Part shown: positions 17,792-24,964 of the stretch, piece after piece | Numbering within the stretch: the stretch's first letter is position 1 | Layout: every line of letters begins with the position of its first letter | Assembly: GCA_013152325.1 (NCBI GenBank) | Contig: JAADGN010000024.1 | Coordinates: forward strand, 1-58,277 | Length of the DNA stretch: 58,277 nucleotides | Source of the DNA: Chloroflexota bacterium | GTDB lineage: Bacteria; Chloroflexota; Anaerolineae; Anaerolineales; Villigracilaceae | Direction of reading: 5' to 3' | The notes under the pieces: model-generated | Told to the model about the DNA's origin: nothing | The model's input: the letters and a program-made list of their open reading frames with translations, nothing else | Databases searched by the model: none | Made by a program: the position numbers and the translations under genes

Positions 17792-18319
17792 ATGCCCCGT
17801 TTCGAAATCGATGTCGACCCCGTAGAGCGTATTACTGCCGATGCTATTGGCAAGCCCGGCCAGCGCGTCTTCTATCTTCAAGCCCAGCAGGAAGCACGCA
17901 CGATAACCATACTGATCGAAAAAATCCAACTGCAATCGCTGGCCATTGGTGTGGAGAAGTTTTTGGCCGAGATCCACCGCCAGAACCCCGATCTGTCGGA
18001 TGCGCCTGGCGACTATACCGAGGAGCAGATGCATATCAACCCGCCGGTCGAACCGCTCTTCCACGCCGGAGAAATCGGGTTGGGCTACGACCAGGAGCGC
18101 GACCGCGTCGTTTTGATCGCACACGAGCTGCCTTTGGGAGAAACCGAGCCGGATGAGCCCGCGGTGGTCCGCTTCTGGTGTACTCGTTCTCAAGCGCGTG
18201 CGCTGGCTCGCTGGGGAGCGGAGGTTGTTCAGCGCGGACGTCCCATTTGCTCCCAATGCGGCGCGCCGATGGAACCCGAAGGTCATTTCTGTCCCAAGAA
18301 GAACGGCCACAAGCACTGA
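17792..18319 (+). CDS. DUF3090 family protein
   Basis: 175-residue protein of the DUF3090 family, best known from Actinobacteria and Chloroflexota. It begins MPRFEIDVDPVERITADAIG and contains RVFYLQAQQEARTITILIEK, characteristic of the family. The C-terminus carries a zinc-ribbon-like CSQCGAPM...C. Start chosen at the ATG at 17792, where homology begins; 43 codons upstream are open but non-conserved in character. In Actinobacteria this gene lies with an SCO1664-type kinase-like gene and mycothiol ligase mshC. Here the SCO1664-like gene follows by 21 nt, but mshC is absent. Its biochemical role is not established. Confidence 0.85.
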   Translation: MPRFEIDVDPVERITADAIGKPGQRVFYLQAQQEARTITILIEKIQLQSLAIGVEKFLAEIHRQNPDLSDAPGDYTEEQMHINPPVEPLFHAGEIGLGYDQERDRVVLIAHELPLGETEPDEPAVVRFWCTRSQARALARWGAEVVQRGRPICSQCGAPMEPEGHFCPKKNGHKH

Positions 18320-18340
18320 TTTTGAAACGTTGATTAGCCG

Positions 18341-19072
18341 ATGAACACCCCTGCCCCCGAAACACTTCAAAGGATACTTCAGCGGGGCGAAATTATGCTA
18401 AAGGGGCGGTTCATGCTGGGTTCCAATTACACTTTTCTGGTGAGCGTCCGGCACCGGGAAACGGATTGTCAGGCCGTTTATAAACCCTCGCGTGGCGAGC
18501 AGCCGCTCTGGGATTTCCCTGACAACACCCTGGCGCAGCGCGAAGTGGCCGCCTACCTGGTCAGCCAGGCCCTCGGTTGGAACTTCGTCCCGCTGACTGT
18601 CCTGCGCCAAGACGGCCCTCTGGGCCCCGGCTCGCTTCAGCAGTTCGTCGAATACGATCCCAACGAACACTACTTTACTTTTAAGGACCTTGACAGGGAA
18701 CGCCTGCGGCCGGTTGCCCTTTTCGACCTGCTCATCAACAATGCCGACCGCAAGGGCAGCCACGTGCTGCTCGAAATCGGGACGAACCGCATCTGGCTGA
18801 TCGATCACGGACTGAGCTTTCACGTCGAGGACAAACTGCGGACGGTCATCTGGGACTTTGCCGGCGAGGACATCCCACCCGAACTTTTGTCTGCTCTCGA
18901 GGACTTGCGCCCGGCTCTTTCCCGGACTTCAGGCCTGCGCGCCGCTCTTCAGCCTTATCTCAGCCCCGAAGAGATTGCCGCCCTCGCCGCCCGCGCTGAC
19001 CGGATTTTGGAGGCGCGTGTCTTCCCTTACCCGCCCGAAGACCGGCGCGCTTACCCTTATCCGCCGCTTTGA
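18341..19072 (+). CDS. SCO1664 family protein (PI3/4-kinase-like fold)
   Basis: 243 residues, a family related in fold to phosphatidylinositol 3/4-kinases. Visible landmarks: GSNYTFLVSVRHRETDCQAVYKP with the probable ATP-binding Lys; DLLINNADRKGSHVLLE as the catalytic-loop equivalent; and RIWLIDHGLSFHVE as the metal-binding DxG-like segment. These suggest a functional phosphotransferase site, though no substrate is known. It follows the DUF3090 gene by 21 nt and precedes homoserine dehydrogenase by 27 nt, so all may be co-transcribed. The association with DUF3090 is a known conserved gene pair. Confidence 0.82.
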   Translation: MNTPAPETLQRILQRGEIMLKGRFMLGSNYTFLVSVRHRETDCQAVYKPSRGEQPLWDFPDNTLAQREVAAYLVSQALGWNFVPLTVLRQDGPLGPGSLQQFVEYDPNEHYFTFKDLDRERLRPVALFDLLINNADRKGSHVLLEIGTNRIWLIDHGLSFHVEDKLRTVIWDFAGEDIPPELLSALEDLRPALSRTSGLRAALQPYLSPEEIAALAARADRILEARVFPYPPEDRRAYPYPPL

Positions 19073-19099
19073 TATTCTCACATTTTAACGGAGTATTCC

Positions 19100-20122
19100 A
19101 TGTCCCACCATAAACTTGCTTTTCTCGGCTTTGGCAATGTTGGCCGCGCGCTGGCCGAACTGTTGCTGCGCAAACGCGACGAACTGGGATCGCGCCACGG
19201 CATCACATTCTCGGTTACCGGCATCGCGACGGGCAGTCACGGCGCGGCAGTCGACCCGGATGGCCTCGACCTGACGGCTGCCGTCCGGGCGGTTGAGTCG
19301 GGCGGCTCGCTTGAGCAATTTTCAAAAGCGCCGACGACCGATACGATGAGTTTTCTCCGTGCAACTGGCGCGGACGTGATGTTTGAGAACACGCCGGTAA
19401 ATTACCAAACCGGCCAGCCGGCCATTGACTACATCCGCGCGGCGCTCAATCTGGGGATGCATGTTTGCACGGCCAACAAGGGACCGGTGGTGCACGCCTA
19501 CGATGAGTTGAGCAACCTTGCAGCCAGCCAGCGGCTGCACTTCTTTCACGAATCCACCGTTATGGACGGCGCGCCGATCTTTTCACTCTTCCGTCACGCC
19601 ATCCCCGTGGCGCAGTTGAAGGCTTTCAGGGGCGTGCTCAATTCGACCACCAACCTGATGCTGACCCGCATGGAAGGCGGCGAGTCTTTCGATGAAGCTG
19701 TCCGATATTGCCAGCAAGTCGGCATCGCCGAAACCGATCCGTCTGGCGACGTCGATGGCTGGGACGCGGCCATCAAGGTCGCCGCGCTGGTGACCGTGTT
19801 GATGGACGTGCCGCTCAAACCGCAGGATGTGCAGCGCGAAGGCATTCGCGGCATCACGCCGGAAAAGATCGCTGCCGCGCTCGCCGACGGCAAACGCTGG
19901 AAACTGGTCTGCTCGGCGCGGCGGGAGGAGGATCGTATCGTCGCACGCGTCCAGCCTGAGTTGGTCGGCCCTGATTCGCCCATGTTCAGCGTGGACGGGA
20001 CGACGTCCATCGTCGAGTTCGAGACGGACGTATTGGGCGATCTGTCCATTGTCGAGGCCAACCCGGGTCCGCATACCACCGCTTATGGTCTGCTGGCAGA
20101 TTTCATCAATGCGGTGAGCTGA
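19100..20122 (+). CDS. hom: homoserine dehydrogenase
   Basis: NAD(P)-dependent reduction of aspartate semialdehyde to homoserine, the branch point to threonine and methionine. 340 residues: a Rossmann domain with GFGNVGRAL (residues 8-16), TANKGPVVHAYDEL with the catalytic Lys, and NSTTNLMLTRME plus AETDPSGDVDGWDAAIKVA, which bind substrate. There is no C-terminal ACT domain, so threonine feedback through ACT is not expected. No aspartokinase fusion. RBS ACGGAG lies upstream. It is followed by the DinB-like gene 10 nt after its stop. Confidence 0.92.
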   Translation: MSHHKLAFLGFGNVGRALAELLLRKRDELGSRHGITFSVTGIATGSHGAAVDPDGLDLTAAVRAVESGGSLEQFSKAPTTDTMSFLRATGADVMFENTPVNYQTGQPAIDYIRAALNLGMHVCTANKGPVVHAYDELSNLAASQRLHFFHESTVMDGAPIFSLFRHAIPVAQLKAFRGVLNSTTNLMLTRMEGGESFDEAVRYCQQVGIAETDPSGDVDGWDAAIKVAALVTVLMDVPLKPQDVQREGIRGITPEKIAAALADGKRWKLVCSARREEDRIVARVQPELVGPDSPMFSVDGTTSIVEFETDVLGDLSIVEANPGPHTTAYGLLADFINAVS

Positions 20123-20132
20123 GGAGGTAACC

Positions 20133-20564
20133 ATGCCTAAATCCACGTCCCAAGAGCTTTTGGCCGTCCTGCAAACGGGCTGGGCGAGATATGTGACCGA
20201 TTTCGAGCAATTGTCCGCATCGGACCAGGCCGCTTTTCTCGAACGGCAGGGCTATGGCCGTTTCCATGATCTGCTGGCGCATATCGTTGCCTGGTGGGAG
20301 GAATGTTTGAAGATCGTTACCTCGATCCTGGACGTGAGTGAAATCCCATCCCGCGAGTACGACATCGACGCATTCAACGCCGCCGCGGTCGCCGCATATC
20401 AGAACTGGAAAGATGACGATTTGCTGGTGCATTTCGAGAACCTGCGCGAGGCGTTGCTGCATCTCGTTGCAGACCTGCCCACAGGCGCATTCGAAAACCG
20501 GCGCATCGACAATTGGCTGTATGCCTGTGTGGTCGAGCATTTGAAAGAACACAAAATAGCCTGA
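20133..20564 (+). CDS. ClbS/DinB-like four-helix-bundle protein
   Basis: 143-residue, largely helical protein resembling the ClbS/DfsB and DinB superfamily. HDLLAHIVAWWEECL near the middle of the first half supplies the His commonly used for metal or substrate binding, and a second conserved-looking segment is VVEHLKEHK at the end. GAGGAGG lies just upstream of the ATG. The gene sits between homoserine dehydrogenase (10 nt) and thiolase (21 nt), probably in one transcript, but no functional link is evident. Family assignment is by pattern only. Confidence 0.62.
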   Translation: MPKSTSQELLAVLQTGWARYVTDFEQLSASDQAAFLERQGYGRFHDLLAHIVAWWEECLKIVTSILDVSEIPSREYDIDAFNAAAVAAYQNWKDDDLLVHFENLREALLHLVADLPTGAFENRRIDNWLYACVVEHLKEHKIA

Positions 20565-20585
20565 TCGTTTCCTGAAGGAGGGACG

Positions 20586-21725
20586 ATGAACGAGCGTGAT
20601 GTTTTCATCATTTCAGCCGTACGCACGCCGGTGGGGGTTGGCAAGCCTGGCGGTGCGCTGCATCCCATCGCGCCTGTTGACCTGGCGGCCATGGTCATGC
20701 GTGAGGCCGTCCGACGGGCGGGGATCGATGCCGCGCAGGTGGATGACGTGGTCTGGGGCGTGGTCACGCCGGTTGGCGACCAGGGGGCGAATCTGGCCCG
20801 TCTCGGCGTGTTGCAGGCCGGATTTCCCGCGCACGTTCCGGCGGTCAGCCTGAATCGCATGTGCGGCTCGAGTCAACAAGCTGTCCACTTTGCCTCGCAG
20901 GCTATTTTGTCCGGCGATATGGACATCGTCATCGCGGGCGGCACGGAGATGATGTCGCACCAGCCGCTGGGCGCGGATTATCCTGCTGAGTGGCCGCAGG
21001 GTTTCCCCTACAAACTCGTCCATCAGGGCGTCAGCGCCGAGATGATGGCCGAGAAATGGAACCTGTCGCGCGACGGGTTGGACGATTTCGCTTACCAGTC
21101 TCATCTGCGGGCGGGAGCGGCCATCGAGCAGGGGTATTTCGACAGCCAGATTTTGCCGGTCACATTGCCGGACGGGAGCGAGTTTGCCGTCGACCAGGGC
21201 GTCCGCCGTCCGCCCAACCGCGAGAAGATGACGGCCCTCAAGCCGGTCTTCAAAGCGGACGGGGTGGTCACGGCGGGCAACGCCTCGCAGATCAGTGACG
21301 GCGCGGCCGCGTTGGTGCTGGCTTCCCCGGACGCGGTGGGACGCTACAACCTGATGCCGATGGCGCGCGTTGACACGCGTGTGGTCGTTGGCTCGGACCC
21401 GGTCCTGATGCTGGATGGCCCTATTCCGGCCACGCGGAAAGCGCTCAAAAAGGCTGGCCTGACCCTCGATGAGATGGACGTGGTTGAGATCAACGAGGCT
21501 TTTGCCAGCGTGGTGCTGGCCTGGGCGCAAGAGCTTGGCGCGGACATGGCCAAGGTCAACCCCAATGGCGGCGCGATCGCTCACGGTCACCCCCTCGGCG
21601 CGACCGGCGCGCTGTTGATGACCAAACTGGTCTATGAGTTGGAGCGCCGTAAGGCCCATTATGGGTTGCAAACGATGTGCATCGGGCACGGCATGGCGAC
21701 GGCGACGATCCTCGAGAGAGTTTGA
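20586..21725 (+). CDS. acetyl-CoA C-acyltransferase (thiolase)
   Basis: 379 residues. Condenses or cleaves acyl-CoA and acetyl-CoA. The acyl-enzyme Cys is C93 in LNRMCGSSQQA. The C-terminal active site has GHPLGATGA and the general-base Cys in MCIGHGMA; NPNGGAIAHGHP is a thiolase signature. It lacks the other beta-oxidation genes nearby; the acyl-CoA mutase at 13794 is the nearest CoA enzyme. Degradative versus biosynthetic direction cannot be decided. AAGGAGG precedes the ATG. Confidence 0.92.
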   Translation: MNERDVFIISAVRTPVGVGKPGGALHPIAPVDLAAMVMREAVRRAGIDAAQVDDVVWGVVTPVGDQGANLARLGVLQAGFPAHVPAVSLNRMCGSSQQAVHFASQAILSGDMDIVIAGGTEMMSHQPLGADYPAEWPQGFPYKLVHQGVSAEMMAEKWNLSRDGLDDFAYQSHLRAGAAIEQGYFDSQILPVTLPDGSEFAVDQGVRRPPNREKMTALKPVFKADGVVTAGNASQISDGAAALVLASPDAVGRYNLMPMARVDTRVVVGSDPVLMLDGPIPATRKALKKAGLTLDEMDVVEINEAFASVVLAWAQELGADMAKVNPNGGAIAHGHPLGATGALLMTKLVYELERRKAHYGLQTMCIGHGMATATILERV

Positions 21726-21728
21726 GGG

Positions 21729-21807
21729 GTTGAAAGTTACAGGGTTCAAAAGTTCAGGTTTGCCTGTCTTCCATCCTGTCGACTTGCAAACTTGGCAACC
21801 TGACAAC
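21729..21807. repeat. octamer-period GTT tract, opposed arms
   Basis: Units beginning GTT follow at 21729, 21736, 21744, 21752 and 21758. On the opposite strand GTTGTCAG, GTTGCCAA and GTTTGCAA run exactly 8 bp apart (21807 back to 21784). The tract fills the gap between thiolase and folK. Same type as at 27771, 35142 and 35783. Confidence 0.6.
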
Positions 21808-21811
21808 GAAC

Positions 21812-22291
21812 ATGCCAACCGTTTATCTTGCTCTCGGGACCAACCTTGGCGACCGCCTCGCGAACCTGCGCGCCGCGCGCAACGCCCTCGCACCGGACGT
21901 GCGTGTGCTGGCCGGATCGCCCGTCTACGAGACGCCGCCCTGGGGGTACGCCGACCAGCCCGTTTTTTTGAATCAGGTCGTTCGGGCGGAGACGGGACTG
22001 GGTCCCGGGGCGCTGCTGACGTATCTCAAAAAACTGGAAACCGAACTGGGACGGACGGCATCCTTCCGCTACGGCCCGCGCCGGATTGACCTGGACATCC
22101 TGTTCTACGACGATCTTGCCCTGGAGACTCCCGCCCTGGTCATTCCCCATCCGCGTTTGCACGAACGTGCTTTTGTGCTTGTCCCGCTGTCTGACCTGGC
22201 CCCCGATTTCCGGCATCCGGTGCTCAAGAAAACCGTACGCGAGCTGCTCAAGGATGTTGATACAACCGGAATTACTCGTTTTTCGGTCTGA
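21812..22291 (+). CDS. folK: 2-amino-4-hydroxy-6-hydroxymethyldihydropteridine diphosphokinase
   Basis: HPPK transfers pyrophosphate from ATP to 6-hydroxymethyl-7,8-dihydropterin in folate synthesis. 159 residues, normal length. The N-terminal ALGTNLGDRLANL and PRRIDLDILFYDDL, with the metal-binding Asp pair, are diagnostic; HPRLHERAFVLVPL completes the signature. The ATG lies directly after a GTT-repeat tract and has only a weak RBS. folP follows two genes on, so this is the folate block; folB and folE are not in the window. Confidence 0.93.
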   Translation: MPTVYLALGTNLGDRLANLRAARNALAPDVRVLAGSPVYETPPWGYADQPVFLNQVVRAETGLGPGALLTYLKKLETELGRTASFRYGPRRIDLDILFYDDLALETPALVIPHPRLHERAFVLVPLSDLAPDFRHPVLKKTVRELLKDVDTTGITRFSV

Positions 22292-22297
22292 CTCGGT

Positions 22298-22303
22298 TAT
22301 AAT
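22298..22303 (+). promoter_or_regulatory. -10 box upstream of the STAS/SpoIIAA-like gene
   Basis: TATAAT lies 27 nt before the ATG at 22331. GGTCTG and CAGACC flank it as a 6-bp inverted repeat with an 18-nt spacer, a possible operator. No good -35 box. Confidence 0.4.
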
Positions 22304-22330
22304 CATCCCAGACCCTTAGGAGGCATATCG

Positions 22331-22753
22331 ATGACAAACCTAAAACCTCTCAACTGGAAGCCGGAACCCGGTATTGGCTACACTGTCGTTCGTCGCGAAG
22401 ATGGCGGCATGCACTACACTTTCACCGATCTTTCGGATGCCACCATTAAACACTGGCAGGAATTTGCCCGCGAACATCTTTTCGATGCTGATCGTCTGAC
22501 GCGCAACCTGTATGACTTGCGTCAGGTTGAAGAAGTGCCCGAAAAGGCCATCAAGGCCGCGGTGGAACTCAACAGCGACCCGTCGGCGCGCAAGATCCGG
22601 CTGGCGGTTGTGGTGGCGACGGATGCTGTTGCGGATGCTATCCGCAAGGTCGCGGCGCTGGCGCTGACCGCGGCATCGGCCGCGATCCATATCTATACCG
22701 ACATAGACGAGGCCGAAGCCTGGCTCAGCCGCCCGCTGGATCAAATCGCTTAG
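22331..22753 (+). CDS. small STAS/SpoIIAA-like protein, unknown function
   Basis: 140 residues, soluble. The pattern of HYTFTDLSDATIKHWQEF, LYDLRQVEEVPEKAI and IHIYTDIDEAEAWLSRP resembles the SpoIIAA-like (STAS-related) proteins that carry a short alpha/beta domain and end in an AEAWL helix. AGGAGG precedes the ATG. folP begins 2 nt after the stop, so the two are almost surely co-translated from one message. A regulatory or lipid-binding role is possible, but nothing here proves one. Confidence 0.6.
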   Translation: MTNLKPLNWKPEPGIGYTVVRREDGGMHYTFTDLSDATIKHWQEFAREHLFDADRLTRNLYDLRQVEEVPEKAIKAAVELNSDPSARKIRLAVVVATDAVADAIRKVAALALTAASAAIHIYTDIDEAEAWLSRPLDQIA

Positions 22754-22755
22754 CG

Positions 22756-23640
22756 ATGCAGCCCCTTGCCATTGGCAGACATACCCTCGCCTGGGGCGCA
22801 CGCACCTACGTGATGGGGATCGTCAACGCGACGCCAGACAGTTTCTCCGGCGACGGGTTGCTGGCTGGCGAAGATGCTGTCTCTGCGGCGTTGGCGCAGG
22901 CGCGCCGTTTTGTGGATGCGGGGGCCGACATCCTCGACGTGGGCGGCGAATCGACCCGTCCCGGCTCGCAGCCAGTGGACGCGGACGAGGAGCTGGCGCG
23001 CGTCATTCCGATCATCCGGGCCATCGTGCGCGAACTGCCGGGGACGCTTGTTTCCGTGGACACCTACAAAGCCGCCGTCGCGGAAGAGGCGCTTGACGCA
23101 GGGGCGCATATTGTCAACGACGTGTGGGGCCTGCGCGGCGACCCGGGGTTGGCGGAAGTCGTCGCTCGCAAAAAGGCTCCTGTTGTCTTGATGCACAATC
23201 GCAGCAATCCGGCCAGCGTCGAGGTGCGTGCACGCCTTGGAAGCGCCTACGCGGGTGCGGAATACGACGATTTGCTCGAAGACGTCAAACGCGAGTTGCT
23301 GGAAAGTGTTGCGCTGGCACACGAGGCGGGCATCCCCGATGAGCGTATCATTCTCGACCCGGGCGTCGGCTTCGGGAAAACCGTCGAACAAAACCTGGAA
23401 CTGGTGGATCGCCTGGATGAGATCCGCGCCCTGGGGTATCCCATCCTGCTGGGGCCATCGCGCAAGTCCTTTATCGGCTACACCCTCGATTTGCCGCCCG
23501 GCCAGCGTGTCGAAGGGACGGCTGCTTCCGCCGCGGTCGGTATCGTTCGCGGCGCAGACATCATCCGCATCCATGACGTGACCGCGATGGCGCGCGTGGC
23601 GCGCATGACGGACGCCATCGTGCGGCGATCAGCCAATTGA
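22756..23640 (+). CDS. folP: dihydropteroate synthase
   Basis: Joins p-aminobenzoate to dihydropterin pyrophosphate; 294 residues. TIM-barrel signatures are all present: GIVNATPDSFSGDG (phosphate/Mg site), DILDVGGESTRPGSQ (pterin loop 2), NDVWGLRGD, the Asp of DPGVGFGKT and the Lys/Arg of GPSRKSFIG, then IRIHDV at the end. The target site of sulfonamides. Starts 2 nt after the small upstream gene; the zinc-ribbon gene follows by 6 nt. Confidence 0.95.
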   Translation: MQPLAIGRHTLAWGARTYVMGIVNATPDSFSGDGLLAGEDAVSAALAQARRFVDAGADILDVGGESTRPGSQPVDADEELARVIPIIRAIVRELPGTLVSVDTYKAAVAEEALDAGAHIVNDVWGLRGDPGLAEVVARKKAPVVLMHNRSNPASVEVRARLGSAYAGAEYDDLLEDVKRELLESVALAHEAGIPDERIILDPGVGFGKTVEQNLELVDRLDEIRALGYPILLGPSRKSFIGYTLDLPPGQRVEGTAASAAVGIVRGADIIRIHDVTAMARVARMTDAIVRRSAN

Positions 23641-23646
23641 TCTGAC

Positions 23647-24960
23647 ATGCTCCAGAATCACGCTCAGAGTCTGTTGCGGAACGCGATCATCTCAGCAAAG
23701 AATGGGGAATATAAACTGGCCGAGCAATATCTTGACCGCGTTTTTGCCGCGACCGACGACCATGACACCCTGGCGGAAGCATGGTATCGCTTGAGCGAAA
23801 TCACGTCTGATCCGGCAGAGAAACGCAAGATGGTGGAGAACGCGCTTTCCCACAACATGACCCATGCGCAGGCGCGCCGCTCCCTGGCAATCCTGGACGG
23901 AAAGATCAAATCTGAAGAAGTGGTGAACCCTGATGCGCTCCCTGCTGCTTCGCAGGAGGATGTCAACGCGGATGCACAGCGTTTTACCTGCCCCAAATGC
24001 GGCGGCCGGATGGTCTATTCGCCGGATGGACGTTCGTTGGTCTGCGAGTTTTGCGCCCGTAACGAAAATTTATCGTCGACGGGCGGCCAAGGGGCCGATG
24101 AGCAGGATTTCTTTGCCGCGATGGCGACCGTGCGCGGTCACAGCAAACCGGTCGCCAGACAGGTTTTTCATTGTCAGGGGTGTGGCGCTGAATTTATCCT
24201 GCCGCCGGGCGTGATCTCCGCAACGTGCGCGTACTGTGCTTCGCCGCACGTGGTCAGCCTGGCGGAGACGCGTGCCTTGTTGGACCCGGACGCGATCATC
24301 CCGCACGCCTTCGATCAACGCCGCGCCATTCGTATTCTGGTGGACTGGGTTCAGCAGCACGAGTTCACGCCGCAGGGAAAGGTCATCCCGCCGCGCGGGT
24401 TTTACCTGCCTGTCTGGACCTTTGACGTGGGCGGCAGCATTGACTATCGCGGCGAAAGCGAACCGGATGAAATTGATGTTGTTTTGTTGCAGCAGCCTTC
24501 CCCCGGGCGGGAGCAGGGCTCCTACCCCGTTTTGGTTGATGACTTGTCCATCCCGGCCAGCAGCAAACTGAAACGCCGCGTCGAACCGCTGATCGCGACC
24601 TATGATCTGCGCCAGGCCAAACCCTACGACCCGCGCTATTTGTCTGATTGGCCTGCTGAGGTCTATGACGTCCCTCTTGCCGACGCCTCGCTGGCGGCGC
24701 GCAGTCAGGCCTACGCGCGCTACAAGAAAATTTTGCCCCAAAAATTTGCACACCTCGAGAATTTCAAAATGTCTTCCGCCAATTTGGCAATTGACTCCTA
24801 CAAATTGCTGCTGCTGCCGTTATGGATGACAGTTGTTCCCTATGAGGACAAAGAATACGTGGTATTGGTCAATGGACAGACTGGCGCGGTGCAGGGCGAA
24901 GTACCCCCCGGCGCCCGAAAGGGCATCAAGGGCTGGCTGAACAACTTGCTCGACGCCTGA
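23647..24960 (+). CDS. double zinc-ribbon protein with TPR-like N-terminus, unknown function
   Basis: 437 residues. The first ~85 are helical and TPR-like (KNGEYKLAEQYLDRVFA). Two four-Cys zinc ribbons follow: C115, C118, C133, C136 and C176, C179, C194, C197. The remaining ~240 residues contain PRGFYLPVWTFDVGG and KLLLLPLWMTVVPYEDKEYVVLVNGQTGAV, a beta-rich domain typical of uncharacterised zinc-ribbon proteins with a C-terminal membrane-proximal domain, but no true TM helix is obvious. The gene lies 6 nt after folP and 4 nt before the PBP-like gene, so its closest functional partner may be the latter. Confidence 0.72.
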   Translation: MLQNHAQSLLRNAIISAKNGEYKLAEQYLDRVFAATDDHDTLAEAWYRLSEITSDPAEKRKMVENALSHNMTHAQARRSLAILDGKIKSEEVVNPDALPAASQEDVNADAQRFTCPKCGGRMVYSPDGRSLVCEFCARNENLSSTGGQGADEQDFFAAMATVRGHSKPVARQVFHCQGCGAEFILPPGVISATCAYCASPHVVSLAETRALLDPDAIIPHAFDQRRAIRILVDWVQQHEFTPQGKVIPPRGFYLPVWTFDVGGSIDYRGESEPDEIDVVLLQQPSPGREQGSYPVLVDDLSIPASSKLKRRVEPLIATYDLRQAKPYDPRYLSDWPAEVYDVPLADASLAARSQAYARYKKILPQKFAHLENFKMSSANLAIDSYKLLLLPLWMTVVPYEDKEYVVLVNGQTGAVQGEVPPGARKGIKGWLNNLLDA

Positions 24961-24964
24961 CGTT

